Source: Alphaproteobacteria bacterium
GTDB taxonomy: Bacteria > Pseudomonadota > Alphaproteobacteria > Rs-D84
Assembly (NCBI GenBank): GCA_016927735.1
Contig: JAFGMC010000010.1
Location: 1 to 64,000 of the forward strand
Length of the DNA stretch: 64,000 nt
Direction: 5' to 3'
Positions within the stretch are counted from its first letter, which is position 1. The number at the start of each line of letters is the position of its first letter. The translations under genes and the position numbers were made by a program. The notes under the pieces were generated by a model, which saw only the letters and a program-made list of their open reading frames with translations, searched no databases and had not been told where the DNA came from. This document shows positions 40,504 through 49,406 of this stretch, one piece after another.

Positions 40504-42129
40504 TCAATTAAATAGCAATGGAAGGATATCATTCAAGATTTTACCGGTTGTTGGAACCGCATTCCAAGCAGCTGTACGTAAACCAAAAGATTCTTTTGTT
40601 CCCTTTGGTTCATCCAGTAAAATAAATATTGTATATTGTGGTGCTTCTATTGGGAAAGCGCCTATAAAAGCCGTTAAATTTTTACGCTTATCTATTTTTC
40701 CATTAATTCTTTTTTCAGCTGTCGCTGTTTTTCCACCTATGTTTATTCCTGGAATTTTTGCATTTTTACCAGATGTCTCTTCTGCGATTCTGAACATTAT
40801 TCCACGCAATGTTTCAGATATCTTTGGTGATATAATACGTTCACCTTGGATTGCGCCTATTCCACGCTTTTGTAATGTTGGATATATATATATTCCACCA
40901 TTTACCATCGCATTTACAGCCAATAATGTGTGGATTGGGGTCACAGATATACCATGTCCAAAGGCAACTGTTGCCTTTTCAACTGGTCCCCAATTTCTAG
41001 GGTTCAATGGTCTTTCTGTTTTTCCAAACTCCAAATCCAGTGGTTCATCCATATGTATCCGCTTGAAAAATTCTTGCTGCGCGCCTTCTGGTAATTCCAA
41101 TGCTATTTGTGCACTACCAACATTACAAGAATGCAACATTATCTCTGATACAGATAAATTTGGACGCGGTGGTTTAAACGAACTAATATCACCAATAGTT
41201 GCAGCCGTGCGACCGAATTTATCCAAAATTTTATATGGCTTTTCAATATAAAATTCGTGGTTTATTCCATTTTCAAAAGCCATTGCAGTATTAAATATTT
41301 TAAAAATAGATCCCATTTCATATAATCCACGCATTGGCATAAACATTCTATTTCTAACTGGATCTAAATTTCTGTTTTCTGGGTCATAATCTGGTAATGA
41401 TACGATTGCTATGATTTCACCAGTACGTGAATTCATTAACATTCCTGTTGCAGATAAAGCATCATATTTTTTCATAGCTAATGATAATTGATCATAAAAT
41501 ACAGATTGTATTCTGGAATCTAGTGATAAACGCAAAGGGTCTTTATTTTCGCGCAAATAATTATCAAAAATTCTTTCTACACCATCTGCACCATTTCCAC
41601 CTCTTTCAACAAACCCAACAATATGTGAAAATAAACGTTGTTTTGGATAAACTCTGTTTTGAATATTCTCAATACTTAAACCTGGTAATTTTGCATTATT
41701 TATCATATTAAGTTGATATTCTGTCGCCAACTTCTTGACATAAATAAATGAACGCGAAGAGTTTATTAAATCCAAAGCCTGTGATACGGTATATTCAAAT
41801 GGCAAAGTATTATGAATCAATGCAGCAACCGCATCCCTATCTTTAACATGTGTTGGGCGCAATACAATATGTCCAGACATTATATTCTTGGCCAATATAT
41901 CACCATTACGATCAATAATATCCGCACGTGAAACATTCCAAACATTATCACCCCCAGCCAACCTGGTACGACTGGTACCTTGGATACCAATTGATAAAGT
42001 TCTGATTATAAAAATAGCAAAAGCAATTACAAATATAGAATAAACAAAACGAACACGCCCCCGTCCGATATTTTCTGTACCGACGACCTTAAAACCGTTT
42101 TTTAAAACATCTTTTCCGACTTCAAACAT
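40504..42129 (-). CDS. ftsI: Peptidoglycan D,D-transpeptidase FtsI (PBP3)
   Basis: MGSIFKIF (SxxK), SCN motif (HSCNVGSAQ), IGGKTATAEK (KTxT). Confidence 0.92.
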   Translation of the reverse strand: MFEVGKDVLKNGFKVVGTENIGRGRVRFVYSIFVIAFAIFIIRTLSIGIQGTSRTRLAGGDNVWNVSRADIIDRNGDILAKNIMSGHIVLRPTHVKDRDAVAALIHNTLPFEYTVSQALDLINSSRSFIYVKKLATEYQLNMINNAKLPGLSIENIQNRVYPKQRLFSHIVGFVERGGNGADGVERIFDNYLRENKDPLRLSLDSRIQSVFYDQLSLAMKKYDALSATGMLMNSRTGEIIAIVSLPDYDPENRNLDPVRNRMFMPMRGLYEMGSIFKIFNTAMAFENGINHEFYIEKPYKILDKFGRTAATIGDISSFKPPRPNLSVSEIMLHSCNVGSAQIALELPEGAQQEFFKRIHMDEPLDLEFGKTERPLNPRNWGPVEKATVAFGHGISVTPIHTLLAVNAMVNGGIYIYPTLQKRGIGAIQGERIISPKISETLRGIMFRIAEETSGKNAKIPGINIGGKTATAEKRINGKIDKRKNLTAFIGAFPIEAPQYTIFILLDEPKGTKESFGLRTAAWNAVPTTGKILNDILPLLFN

Positions 42130-42417
42130 TTATTCTTTGTTTGGTAATTCAGCAGCTGTGACTGATTTATTAAATGTTATTACTTCTACTTTTGGATAAA
42201 TAGTTGTGACTAAATTTCTTAAAAATTCATTTCCAACATATGAAGAAAAATTTGCATCTGCAATTGCTATTTCTTGTTGTATTTTTACTATTTCTTTATG
42301 AACATTGTTGCGCGCCCTATTTTGTGTACGATAACAAACTTGTAATGCAGCCGTCAGCATCAGAACAAACATTGCCAACCCCAGACCCCACTTAAACATT
42401 TTTTCGTCTTCGTTCAT
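42130..42417 (-). CDS. FtsL-like small bitopic protein upstream of ftsI
   Basis: 95 aa, one TM plus coiled coil; positional context. Confidence 0.55.
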   Translation of the reverse strand: MNEDEKMFKWGLGLAMFVLMLTAALQVCYRTQNRARNNVHKEIVKIQQEIAIADANFSSYVGNEFLRNLVTTIYPKVEVITFNKSVTAAELPNKE

Positions 42418-42456
42418 TTTATCAATCCAATAGAGATTTCAACTGCTTTCAGTTTA

Positions 42457-42819
42457 TCACAAATTATCTAAAAAACCGAGAATAGAATTAATACCATTCA
42501 TACGTCCCGCACCAAGATTTATATTTAATTCCATAAATTCTTTGCTGGTATTAATCTTTTTTATTTCTTCTGGGGATTTACCATCAACCATTGAAATTAT
42601 TATAAAAACAATACCACGAACCATTAATGAATCTGCAATCCCATAAAATTTATTACCAATCCTGCAAATTTTAACAAAAGACATACAGCCTGAAATTTCT
42701 GTACATTCTGAACCTTGTGGAACATCTGAAAGTCTTTTACCAAAATCCATAACCATTTCCAGTTTTTCAACTGGATCTGAAATTGATATTAAAATATTTT
42801 TTATTTCAGAATAATTCAT
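42457..42819 (-). CDS. sufE: SufE family sulfur acceptor
   Basis: VPQGSECTEISGCMSFVKI (SufE-like active-site Cys region). Confidence 0.85.
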   Translation of the reverse strand: MNYSEIKNILISISDPVEKLEMVMDFGKRLSDVPQGSECTEISGCMSFVKICRIGNKFYGIADSLMVRGIVFIIISMVDGKSPEEIKKINTSKEFMELNINLGAGRMNGINSILGFLDNL

Positions 42820-42822
42820 TTT

Positions 42823-43134
42823 CTACCACCCATGTTCTGTTAAATCTAATTCCAACCTTGCTTGTTCTGACATTCTGGAAATACTCCACGCCGGATCCCA
42901 CACCAATTCTATTAAGCTATTTCCGACACCAGCAACTGATTCAACAGCATATTTTACCATTTCTAAAAGTTCTTCCATCATGGGACATGTTGGACTGGTA
43001 AAGGTCATTTTTATTTTAACCTTATCTTTTATTTCTATATCATAAATCAACCCTAAATCCAATATATTAACTGGGATTTCTGGATCATAAACAGAACTTA
43101 ATGCTGTAATAATATCTTCTTTGGTAAATTTCAT
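42823..43134 (-). CDS. sufT: SufT/MIP18-like (DUF59) Fe-S assembly protein
   Basis: YDPEIPVNILDLGLIYDI; TFTSPTCPMMEELL; VWDPAWSISRMSEQARLEL. Confidence 0.88.
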   Translation of the reverse strand: MKFTKEDIITALSSVYDPEIPVNILDLGLIYDIEIKDKVKIKMTFTSPTCPMMEELLEMVKYAVESVAGVGNSLIELVWDPAWSISRMSEQARLELDLTEHGW

Positions 43135-44273
43135 TATTTTTCCAATATCTTTTTAATTATTTTAACAACATTTTCCATATCTTCCACTGTATTCCAAGAC
43201 CCAACAGAAATACGAATGGTCCCAGAATATCCCAACGCATTATGAATCCAAGATGCACACATAGTTCCAACACGTAAACAAACACCATATGCACCAATCA
43301 ATGCACCAAAATCTAAACAATGCATTCCATCAATAACGAATGATAAAATATGCGAATCAGGTTTTGTAATTATTTTAATTCTTTCAATTTTTGATAGTTC
43401 AGAATACAAATATTTTATCAGATTCTGTTTATCTTTATGCTTTGTCAATTCATCAATTGCGACTGGTAATCCAACAATCTGCGTCAATGGCAGTGTACCC
43501 CCTTCGAATCTTTTTATACCATCTGCCAAATTCCATTCACTTGTTGCACCGGATTTATCAATCTTTTCTTTAACAGTGGATACCATTCCACCACCCAGCT
43601 TATCAACCGCCCAACGCTGTGGCTCTTTTATGTACATAACACCAATTCCAGTATCAGCACCTATTTTATGCCCCGAAAAACACAAAAAATCTACATCCCA
43701 ATCTGTAACATTTATTGGTAAATATGCAACATACTGGGCGCCATCAACAATCGTTATAACTTTTGGATTTATTTTTTTTGCCGCTTTTACAAGATTCTTA
43801 ACATCTTGTGCATTACCCAGAACATTAGACATTGCAGTTATAATAAAAACATCAATATCATCAATATCATTCAAGTTTATATTAAAATTCGAATCTAATG
43901 AACATACTTTGATTTTACAATTTCCAAGATATGCCTGCGCTTCCCATGGTAATCTTGCAGAATGATGATCTAAATTTGATACTACAATTTGTGAATCTTT
44001 TGAAAATGCTTTTGAAGCTTCCAGAATTCTAACAATCCTGTTTAAACCGTCCGTTGTTCCACTTGTAAAAACGATATTTTCAGCAGTGGTTCCTATAAAA
44101 TCTGCTGTCTTTTTACGTGCATTTTCTATCATTTTGTCAACTGCAACACTTCGTTCACAAATACCTCTTCCTGAATTAGAGTAACGGTTCTGTAGAAAAT
44201 CCGATTCAATCTCTACCAAATGTCTTGATTTTAGGCAACTTGCGGCTGCGTCTAAGTATATGATTTTATTCAT
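43134..44273 (-). CDS. sufS: Cysteine desulfurase SufS
   Basis: YLDAAASCLKSR, VVSNLDHHSARLPWE, CFSGHKIGADTGIGVMY, CLRVGTMCA. Confidence 0.9.
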   Translation of the reverse strand: MNKIIYLDAAASCLKSRHLVEIESDFLQNRYSNSGRGICERSVAVDKMIENARKKTADFIGTTAENIVFTSGTTDGLNRIVRILEASKAFSKDSQIVVSNLDHHSARLPWEAQAYLGNCKIKVCSLDSNFNINLNDIDDIDVFIITAMSNVLGNAQDVKNLVKAAKKINPKVITIVDGAQYVAYLPINVTDWDVDFLCFSGHKIGADTGIGVMYIKEPQRWAVDKLGGGMVSTVKEKIDKSGATSEWNLADGIKRFEGGTLPLTQIVGLPVAIDELTKHKDKQNLIKYLYSELSKIERIKIITKPDSHILSFVIDGMHCLDFGALIGAYGVCLRVGTMCASWIHNALGYSGTIRISVGSWNTVEDMENVVKIIKKILEK

Positions 44274-44347
44274 TTTATTAAAATTCCTTGCTTTTTATGA
44301 TGATTATAATACACTCGGTGAAAATATCAATAAAGAAGGAGAAAAAT

Positions 44348-44668
44348 ATGGCTTTACAACACATTAATGACGCAAGTTTTTCTAGCAAAGTAGCAGAAGG
44401 AATCAGCTTGGTTGACTTTTGGGCTTCTTGGTGTGGCCCATGTCAGATGTTTGGTCCTATGTTTGAAACTGCATCTGAAAAAAATCCAGATGTTAACTTT
44501 TTAAAGTTTGAAATTGACGAAGCGAATCGTATCACACCATCTAAGTATGGTATACGCAGTATACCAAGCGTATTGGCATTCAAAAATGGTGAATTGATAG
44601 AAGCACGCACAGGTGTTATGGATGCAGATACTATCAAAGAATGGGTTCAAGAACTAAAAGGATCTTAA
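44348..44668 (+). CDS. trxA: Thioredoxin
   Basis: VDFWASWCGPCQMFGPMFE; GIRSIPSVLAFKNGE. Confidence 0.93.
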   Translation: MALQHINDASFSSKVAEGISLVDFWASWCGPCQMFGPMFETASEKNPDVNFLKFEIDEANRITPSKYGIRSIPSVLAFKNGELIEARTGVMDADTIKEWVQELKGS

Positions 44669-44669
44669 A

Positions 44670-45101
44670 ATGGTAGGAAAAAATTACAAAACTTTGACAC
44701 TTGACCCAAAGTATTCTCCGAAAAAATCGGAAAAGTATATGTGTGTCGAACAAAAAGCTTATTTTTATCAGCTTTTAACCGCCCAAAAGGAAGAATTAAT
44801 ACAAGAATCAGATTCTGTTTTAAACGCTGTCAGATTGGCAGAAAAACATGAAACATCTGGTGTTGGTGACGAAACTGACAATTCTACTTTTGAACAAGAA
44901 ATTGCCATGAATCTAAAGTTGTCTGAACGTAATAATAATCTGCTAAAGAAAATAGATACAGCTCTTGAAAGATTAGAAAATGGGACATTTGGTTACAGTA
45001 TCGTTTCTGGTGAAGAAATTGGTATAAACAGAATGTTGGCCAGACCTTTGGCAACTGTTACAATTGAAGAACAAGAAGAATTAGAGAAGAAAGGTCTTTA
45101 A
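44670..45101 (+). CDS. dksA: DksA-like RNA polymerase-binding factor lacking zinc-finger Cys
   Basis: ALERLENGTFGYSIVSGEEIGINRMLARPLATVTIEEQEE. Confidence 0.85.
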   Translation: MVGKNYKTLTLDPKYSPKKSEKYMCVEQKAYFYQLLTAQKEELIQESDSVLNAVRLAEKHETSGVGDETDNSTFEQEIAMNLKLSERNNNLLKKIDTALERLENGTFGYSIVSGEEIGINRMLARPLATVTIEEQEELEKKGL

Positions 45102-45121
45102 ATATAAATATCTGATAAAAT

Positions 45122-45149
45122 AAAAATCGCGCATAATGCGCGATTTTTA
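45122..45149. terminator. Rho-independent terminator
   Basis: AAAAATCGCGCATAATGCGCGATTTTT. Confidence 0.8.
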
Positions 45150-45380
45150 TTTTGTCTTTTTAACAGTTTTTGCAGAAACAGGTTTCTTCTTTACAACTTG
45201 TTTCTTTGGGACTGTTTTTTTTATATTTTCTTTCTTTTCTTCGTTAACACTTTTTAATTCTTTTTTAAATACATTTATACCATTGGCCAAATTCTTCATC
45301 AAATCTGGAATTTTTGCATGTCCAAACAGAATTAGAATTAAAACAACTATTAAAAGTATTTCCCAAAAACCTGCTCTCAT
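45147..45380 (-). CDS. tatA: Sec-independent translocase TatA
   Basis: FWEILLIVVLILILFGHAKIPDLMKNLANGINVFKKELK. Confidence 0.9.
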   Translation of the reverse strand: MRAGFWEILLIVVLILILFGHAKIPDLMKNLANGINVFKKELKSVNEEKKENIKKTVPKKQVVKKKPVSAKTVKKTK

Positions 45381-45404
45381 TTTTTGCTCCTTGATATAGG
45401 CATT

Positions 45405-46145
45405 TTATCTTGCAACATAACAGTCCAGACCGTCTGATTTTGCATTTCTGCAGAATCCATTAGCATCAGCAGAATCAGCGAATGCTATACGCAATCTGTA
45501 TGTTGTTGTCCCATTAGGTAAAACAGCTGCCAAAATAACGAATTGTTTATCTGCAAATAAACTGCTGTGTTTAGCACCAATTTTCTTTTGTGCAACCTCT
45601 GCCAAGGCGCGTGTACTGTATGAACCGAACTGTACATACCAACTACCAGAAACTGCTGCGATTGGTTTTTTTGGTAATGGTTTTGGTTTTACAACTGCTG
45701 CTGGTGCTGGTTTTGCGGTGGTACCTGCACTTGGATTAAAAGTCACTTCTTTACGATCATTTACTTCACGCAAAGGAACACCAGGTTCAGGACGAACCGG
45801 TTCAACCAGTGGTTTTGGTGGAACTGCTGGTGCTGCTGGTTGTATTTGTGCTGGTACTGGTGCGGGTGGCACAACCAATGTATCTGGTAATTTATTCAAT
45901 TCTGAATCAACTGTTGTTACAACAGGTGTATCCAAATCAACTTCCACAGAAGAGCTGGAATCAGAACCAATGCTGCGAATTATTATATAAGTGGCCAAGA
46001 TAATTACCAACAAACCAATACCCATTAACAACCATGGTTTTTTTGGTCTTGGGTTTGTGAATGGACTGGTTTCTGGCAAATCTGATAAATCAGTATCATC
46101 TTCCAGATCCAATAAGTCCAAATTATCATCCATATCATTATTCAT
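45405..46145 (-). CDS. SPOR-domain membrane protein
   Basis: Single TM; Pro-rich linker; C-terminal SWYVQFGSYSTRALAEVAQKKI. Confidence 0.85.
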   Translation of the reverse strand: MNNDMDDNLDLLDLEDDTDLSDLPETSPFTNPRPKKPWLLMGIGLLVIILATYIIIRSIGSDSSSSVEVDLDTPVVTTVDSELNKLPDTLVVPPAPVPAQIQPAAPAVPPKPLVEPVRPEPGVPLREVNDRKEVTFNPSAGTTAKPAPAAVVKPKPLPKKPIAAVSGSWYVQFGSYSTRALAEVAQKKIGAKHSSLFADKQFVILAAVLPNGTTTYRLRIAFADSADANGFCRNAKSDGLDCYVAR

Positions 46146-46267
46146 AATATATCCCCCGTTGTTATCATACCAATTATATCACAAAAAAAAGTCATAATAA
46201 AGTGATATAAAAAATAAAAAACACATCAAAATATATGATGTGTTTTATACAAATTTATAATCATTTG

Positions 46268-46408
46268 TTATTTTGGTTGATTTCCAAAATTAGGAGGAAC
46301 TATCAATTTATGATTTTGTTCCACCATTGGCTCTGTTTCACAACTACAGCATGCCCCCAGCACAAGAACCAAAGAAAACAGTCCCACAATTAAATAAAAT
46401 TTCTTCAT
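46268..46408 (-). CDS. 46-aa small lipoprotein, below the ORF-track cutoff
   Basis: MKKFYLIVGLFSLVLVLGACCSCETEPMVEQNHKLIVPPNFGNQPK*; lipobox LGAC; AAGGA RBS. Confidence 0.6.
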   Translation of the reverse strand: MKKFYLIVGLFSLVLVLGACCSCETEPMVEQNHKLIVPPNFGNQPK

Positions 46409-46424
46409 AATAATATCCTTTCTT

Positions 46425-48167
46425 TTATTTAGGTATTTTAACAGATGTTTTCATTTGCTTTACAAATGAATCCAGACTGATAGTTTCTTGTTTTTCAACA
46501 CCAAGTTTACGCAAAGTCACGGTCTTGTCTGCCATTTCTTTTTCACCAACGACTGCAATAATTGGTGTTTTTGCCAATGACAATTCACGGATTTTATAGT
46601 TAACCTTTTCATCACGCATATCTGCACGTGTATAAACACCTGCTGCACGTAAATCTTCAACAACTTGATTTGCATAGTCTTTAAATTTTTCTGAAATTGG
46701 TGTGACCACTACTGGTTCTGGGGATAACCACAATGGTAAATTACCACCAGTTGACTCCAACAAGATTCCCATAAATCTTTCAATACTGCCCAGCATTGCA
46801 CGGTGCAGCATTATTGGACGATGTTTTTCACCATCTTCGCCAACATATGACAAGTCAAATCGTTCTGGTAAATTCATATCCAGTTGTACAGTTCCACACT
46901 GCCATACACGTCCCATAGAATCTTTCAGATAATTATCAATCTTTGGACCATAGAATGCGGCATCCCCCACAGCAACTTCATATTCAATACCATTCTTTTT
47001 TAATGCGTTATGTAATGCAGCTTCAGCCTTATCCCAAACATCATCATCACCAATACGGAACTCTGATTCTTTTCTGGTCGCCAGTTTCATCGAAATTTTA
47101 TCAAAGCCAAATTTGGAATAAATATCTTTGATAAAACGCAAAACCTTAACTACTTCTTCTTCTAATTGATTTTCTGTACAGAAAATATGTGCATCATCCT
47201 GGGTAAATTCGCGAACACGCATCAAACCGGATAATCCACCAGCTGCTTCGTATCTGTTAACCTTACCAAATTCTGCCAAATACAATGGTAGGTCTTTGTA
47301 TGATGTTATACCATGTCCAAATACCAACATACCACCTGGACAAGACATAGGTTTGATACAAAAAGTTTTTCCATCTTGGGTTTTTCCGGAATAATTATGT
47401 TCACCATATTTTGCCCAATGACCAGAAATTTCCCATAACGATCTATCCATAACTGACGGTGTAGAAATTTCTAAATAACCTGCTTGTTCTTGACGGAAAC
47501 GAATATATTCTATCAAACGACGATATATTTTATACCCCTTATCATGCCAAAACACAGCGCCCGGTGCATATTCAGGTTCAAAGTGGAATAAATCCATATC
47601 GCGACCTAATTTTCTATTGTCTCTTGCGGCTGCCTCTTCCTGCATTTTTAAGAATTCTTCCAGCTCTGACTGGGTTGCAAATGCGTCAACATACACCCGT
47701 TGTAGCATTTTATTCCCAGAATCGCCCTTCCAGTAAGCCCCCGCAACACTGCGGATTTTAAAGCTGTCACGTGGTAAATTCTTGGAAGTTTCAACATGTG
47801 GACCACGACATAAATCGGTAAAATCACGAAATATGAAAATTGATAAATCATCACCTGATGCATCATACTCATTCAACCATTCCATTTTATATGGTTGATC
47901 TGCGAATAATTCTTTGGCTTCTGATAATGAAACATTTTTCTGTTCGAATCTGCCATTTGATTTTATCAAATCGCGCATTTCTTTTTCGATCTTTGGGAAA
48001 TCTTCTGGTGAAAATTTATATTCAGTATCAAAGTCGTAATAAAATCCGTTTTCAATCGCGGGTCCGCCAGCAAATTTAACATCTGGATAAAGTTTATTTA
48101 TTGCCGCCGCCATAACATGCGCCAAGCTGTGACGAATTATTTCAATTGGATATTGCTTATCTGACAT
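46425..48167 (-). CDS. thrS: Threonyl-tRNA synthetase lacking the N-terminal TGS domain
   Basis: Begins at IRHSLAHVMAAAI (editing domain); class II motifs; anticodon-binding C-terminus. Confidence 0.95.
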   Translation of the reverse strand: MSDKQYPIEIIRHSLAHVMAAAINKLYPDVKFAGGPAIENGFYYDFDTEYKFSPEDFPKIEKEMRDLIKSNGRFEQKNVSLSEAKELFADQPYKMEWLNEYDASGDDLSIFIFRDFTDLCRGPHVETSKNLPRDSFKIRSVAGAYWKGDSGNKMLQRVYVDAFATQSELEEFLKMQEEAAARDNRKLGRDMDLFHFEPEYAPGAVFWHDKGYKIYRRLIEYIRFRQEQAGYLEISTPSVMDRSLWEISGHWAKYGEHNYSGKTQDGKTFCIKPMSCPGGMLVFGHGITSYKDLPLYLAEFGKVNRYEAAGGLSGLMRVREFTQDDAHIFCTENQLEEEVVKVLRFIKDIYSKFGFDKISMKLATRKESEFRIGDDDVWDKAEAALHNALKKNGIEYEVAVGDAAFYGPKIDNYLKDSMGRVWQCGTVQLDMNLPERFDLSYVGEDGEKHRPIMLHRAMLGSIERFMGILLESTGGNLPLWLSPEPVVVTPISEKFKDYANQVVEDLRAAGVYTRADMRDEKVNYKIRELSLAKTPIIAVVGEKEMADKTVTLRKLGVEKQETISLDSFVKQMKTSVKIPK

Positions 48168-48248
48168 TTTTTATTTCCTTATACACTTCCAATAATATTG
48201 GATTGTCCAGACAGACATAGTCTGACATATACTTATTTAATATTGATT

Positions 48249-48277
48249 ATTATACTTTTGTGAGCGAAAAATCGCAA
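48249..48277 (-). promoter_or_regulatory. Candidate proximal sigma70 promoter of thrS
   Basis: TTGCGA-N17-TATAAT on the minus strand. Confidence 0.5.
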
Positions 48278-48283
48278 TAGAAT

Positions 48284-48340
48284 TTATAACCCCAAAGGGG
48301 TTGTTGTAGTTGTTGTAAAGATTACAATTAAATGTTTCAT
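48284..48340 (-). promoter_or_regulatory. Putative Thr-rich leader peptide ORF MKHLIVIFTTTTTTPLGL*
   Basis: ATG AAA CAT TTA ATT GTA ATC TTT ACA ACA ACT ACA ACA ACC CCT TTG GGG TTA TAA, upstream of thrS. Confidence 0.6.
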
Positions 48341-48348
48341 ACGCGTTC

Positions 48349-48377
48349 ATTATAAATCTAAAATACTTTAAAATCAA
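48349..48377 (-). promoter_or_regulatory. Candidate distal sigma70 promoter upstream of the Thr leader ORF
   Basis: TTGATT-N17-TATAAT on the minus strand. Confidence 0.6.
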
Positions 48378-48380
48378 ATA

Positions 48381-48404
48381 AAAAGCGGCTAATGCCGCTT
48401 TTTA
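48381..48404. terminator. Rho-independent terminator
   Basis: AAAAGCGGCTAATGCCGCTTTTT. Confidence 0.75.
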
Positions 48405-48411
48405 TTAAAAA

Positions 48412-49044
48412 TCATAATGAATAATAACAATTGGGGTCATATTCAAAAATACCAGATTCATCGTCACCCGATGATATATTACAACTAGTAATAGATGTAC
48501 TTCCGGGCAAACTACTACCACCAGATGGACATATCGTACAAACAGTTCCATTCTTATAATAGCCAGAAATACAAAAAAATGTTGATGCATTACCACCTGG
48601 ACAAGTTGCATTTGCTGGACATACTATACATCCACTGGTTCCAATTGAATTACTTGTACCGTAATACCCAGCCGAACATCTATATGAATATGTGATATTA
48701 CATGTATTACAAACACAGGTTTTATCTGTATATCTTTCATACCCTGCATTATATGCCGTCCAACCTATATCTGTACAATTTGTACAACCAGTACAATTTT
48801 CTATACAATTGTATACATTAGAACAACCTAATCCTGAAATCAAAGTTTTTGTAAAACCTGACTGACAAGTATTACAAGTCTCATAAGATGTTCCACCACC
48901 ATCACAAACCCATATGGCTGTTAAACAACCGTATACATATGCGAGTCCTCCACCTTCTGGAACACAGCTCATACAAGCGGCACCATAAGATTTATTAATT
49001 AATAAAAACAACATTAAAATAAATGTTACTAAAAAACTTTTCAT
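48412..49044 (-). CDS. Secreted Cys-rich repeat protein
   Basis: Signal peptide; many CxxC and GYY(G/K)..C..CP units resembling eukaryotic Cys-rich surface repeats; CGGAGG RBS. Confidence 0.65.
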   Translation of the reverse strand: MKSFLVTFILMLFLLINKSYGAACMSCVPEGGGLAYVYGCLTAIWVCDGGGTSYETCNTCQSGFTKTLISGLGCSNVYNCIENCTGCTNCTDIGWTAYNAGYERYTDKTCVCNTCNITYSYRCSAGYYGTSNSIGTSGCIVCPANATCPGGNASTFFCISGYYKNGTVCTICPSGGSSLPGSTSITSCNISSGDDESGIFEYDPNCYYSL

Positions 49045-49064
49045 TTTTTCCTCCGGTTTTGATT

Positions 49065-49090
49065 AAAAAAACCACCAAAATTTTGGTGGT
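49065..49090 (-). terminator. Terminator between the structured leader and the Cys-rich gene
   Basis: Perfect 20-nt palindrome ACCACCAAAATTTTGGTGGT then a T run on the minus strand. Confidence 0.75.
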
Positions 49091-49263
49091 CGGGAGGTTA
49101 GTAACAATCACATGAATTGCGCGCCATATTTGTATATTTTGACGCCCTCCCGACCAAAAGTCGGAAGGTTTTTTCATCGCAATAAAATACACTTGCCTTA
49201 TAAACAGGTGTTTGCGACGCATGTGCGAGGTTACTAAGCCTCATTAGTGGAACTCCCACTAAC
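49065..49263 (-). ncRNA. Structured RNA leader/antisense-like element
   Basis: Hairpins TTAGTGG-N5-CCACTAA, GAGG-N8-CCTC, CCTTCCGAC-TTTT-GGTCGGGAGG, and terminator; competing GGTCGGGAGG/CCTCCCGACC pairing. Confidence 0.55.
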
Positions 49264-49361
49264 AATTTGATTCTAGCTGTCGTATAGTTAAAACACCAGA
49301 AAAATATTTAAATAAAAACTTGTTATTGTAAACATGTACTGTTTCCTATTAATAAATAAAC

Positions 49362-49391
49362 ATAAAAAAACCGCCATTTCTGACGGTTTCT
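49362..49391 (-). terminator. Terminator downstream of PAQR/hemolysin III gene
   Basis: CCGTCAGAAATGGCGG plus T7 on the minus strand. Confidence 0.6.
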
Positions 49392-49406
49392 AAATATTAA
49401 AAATTA

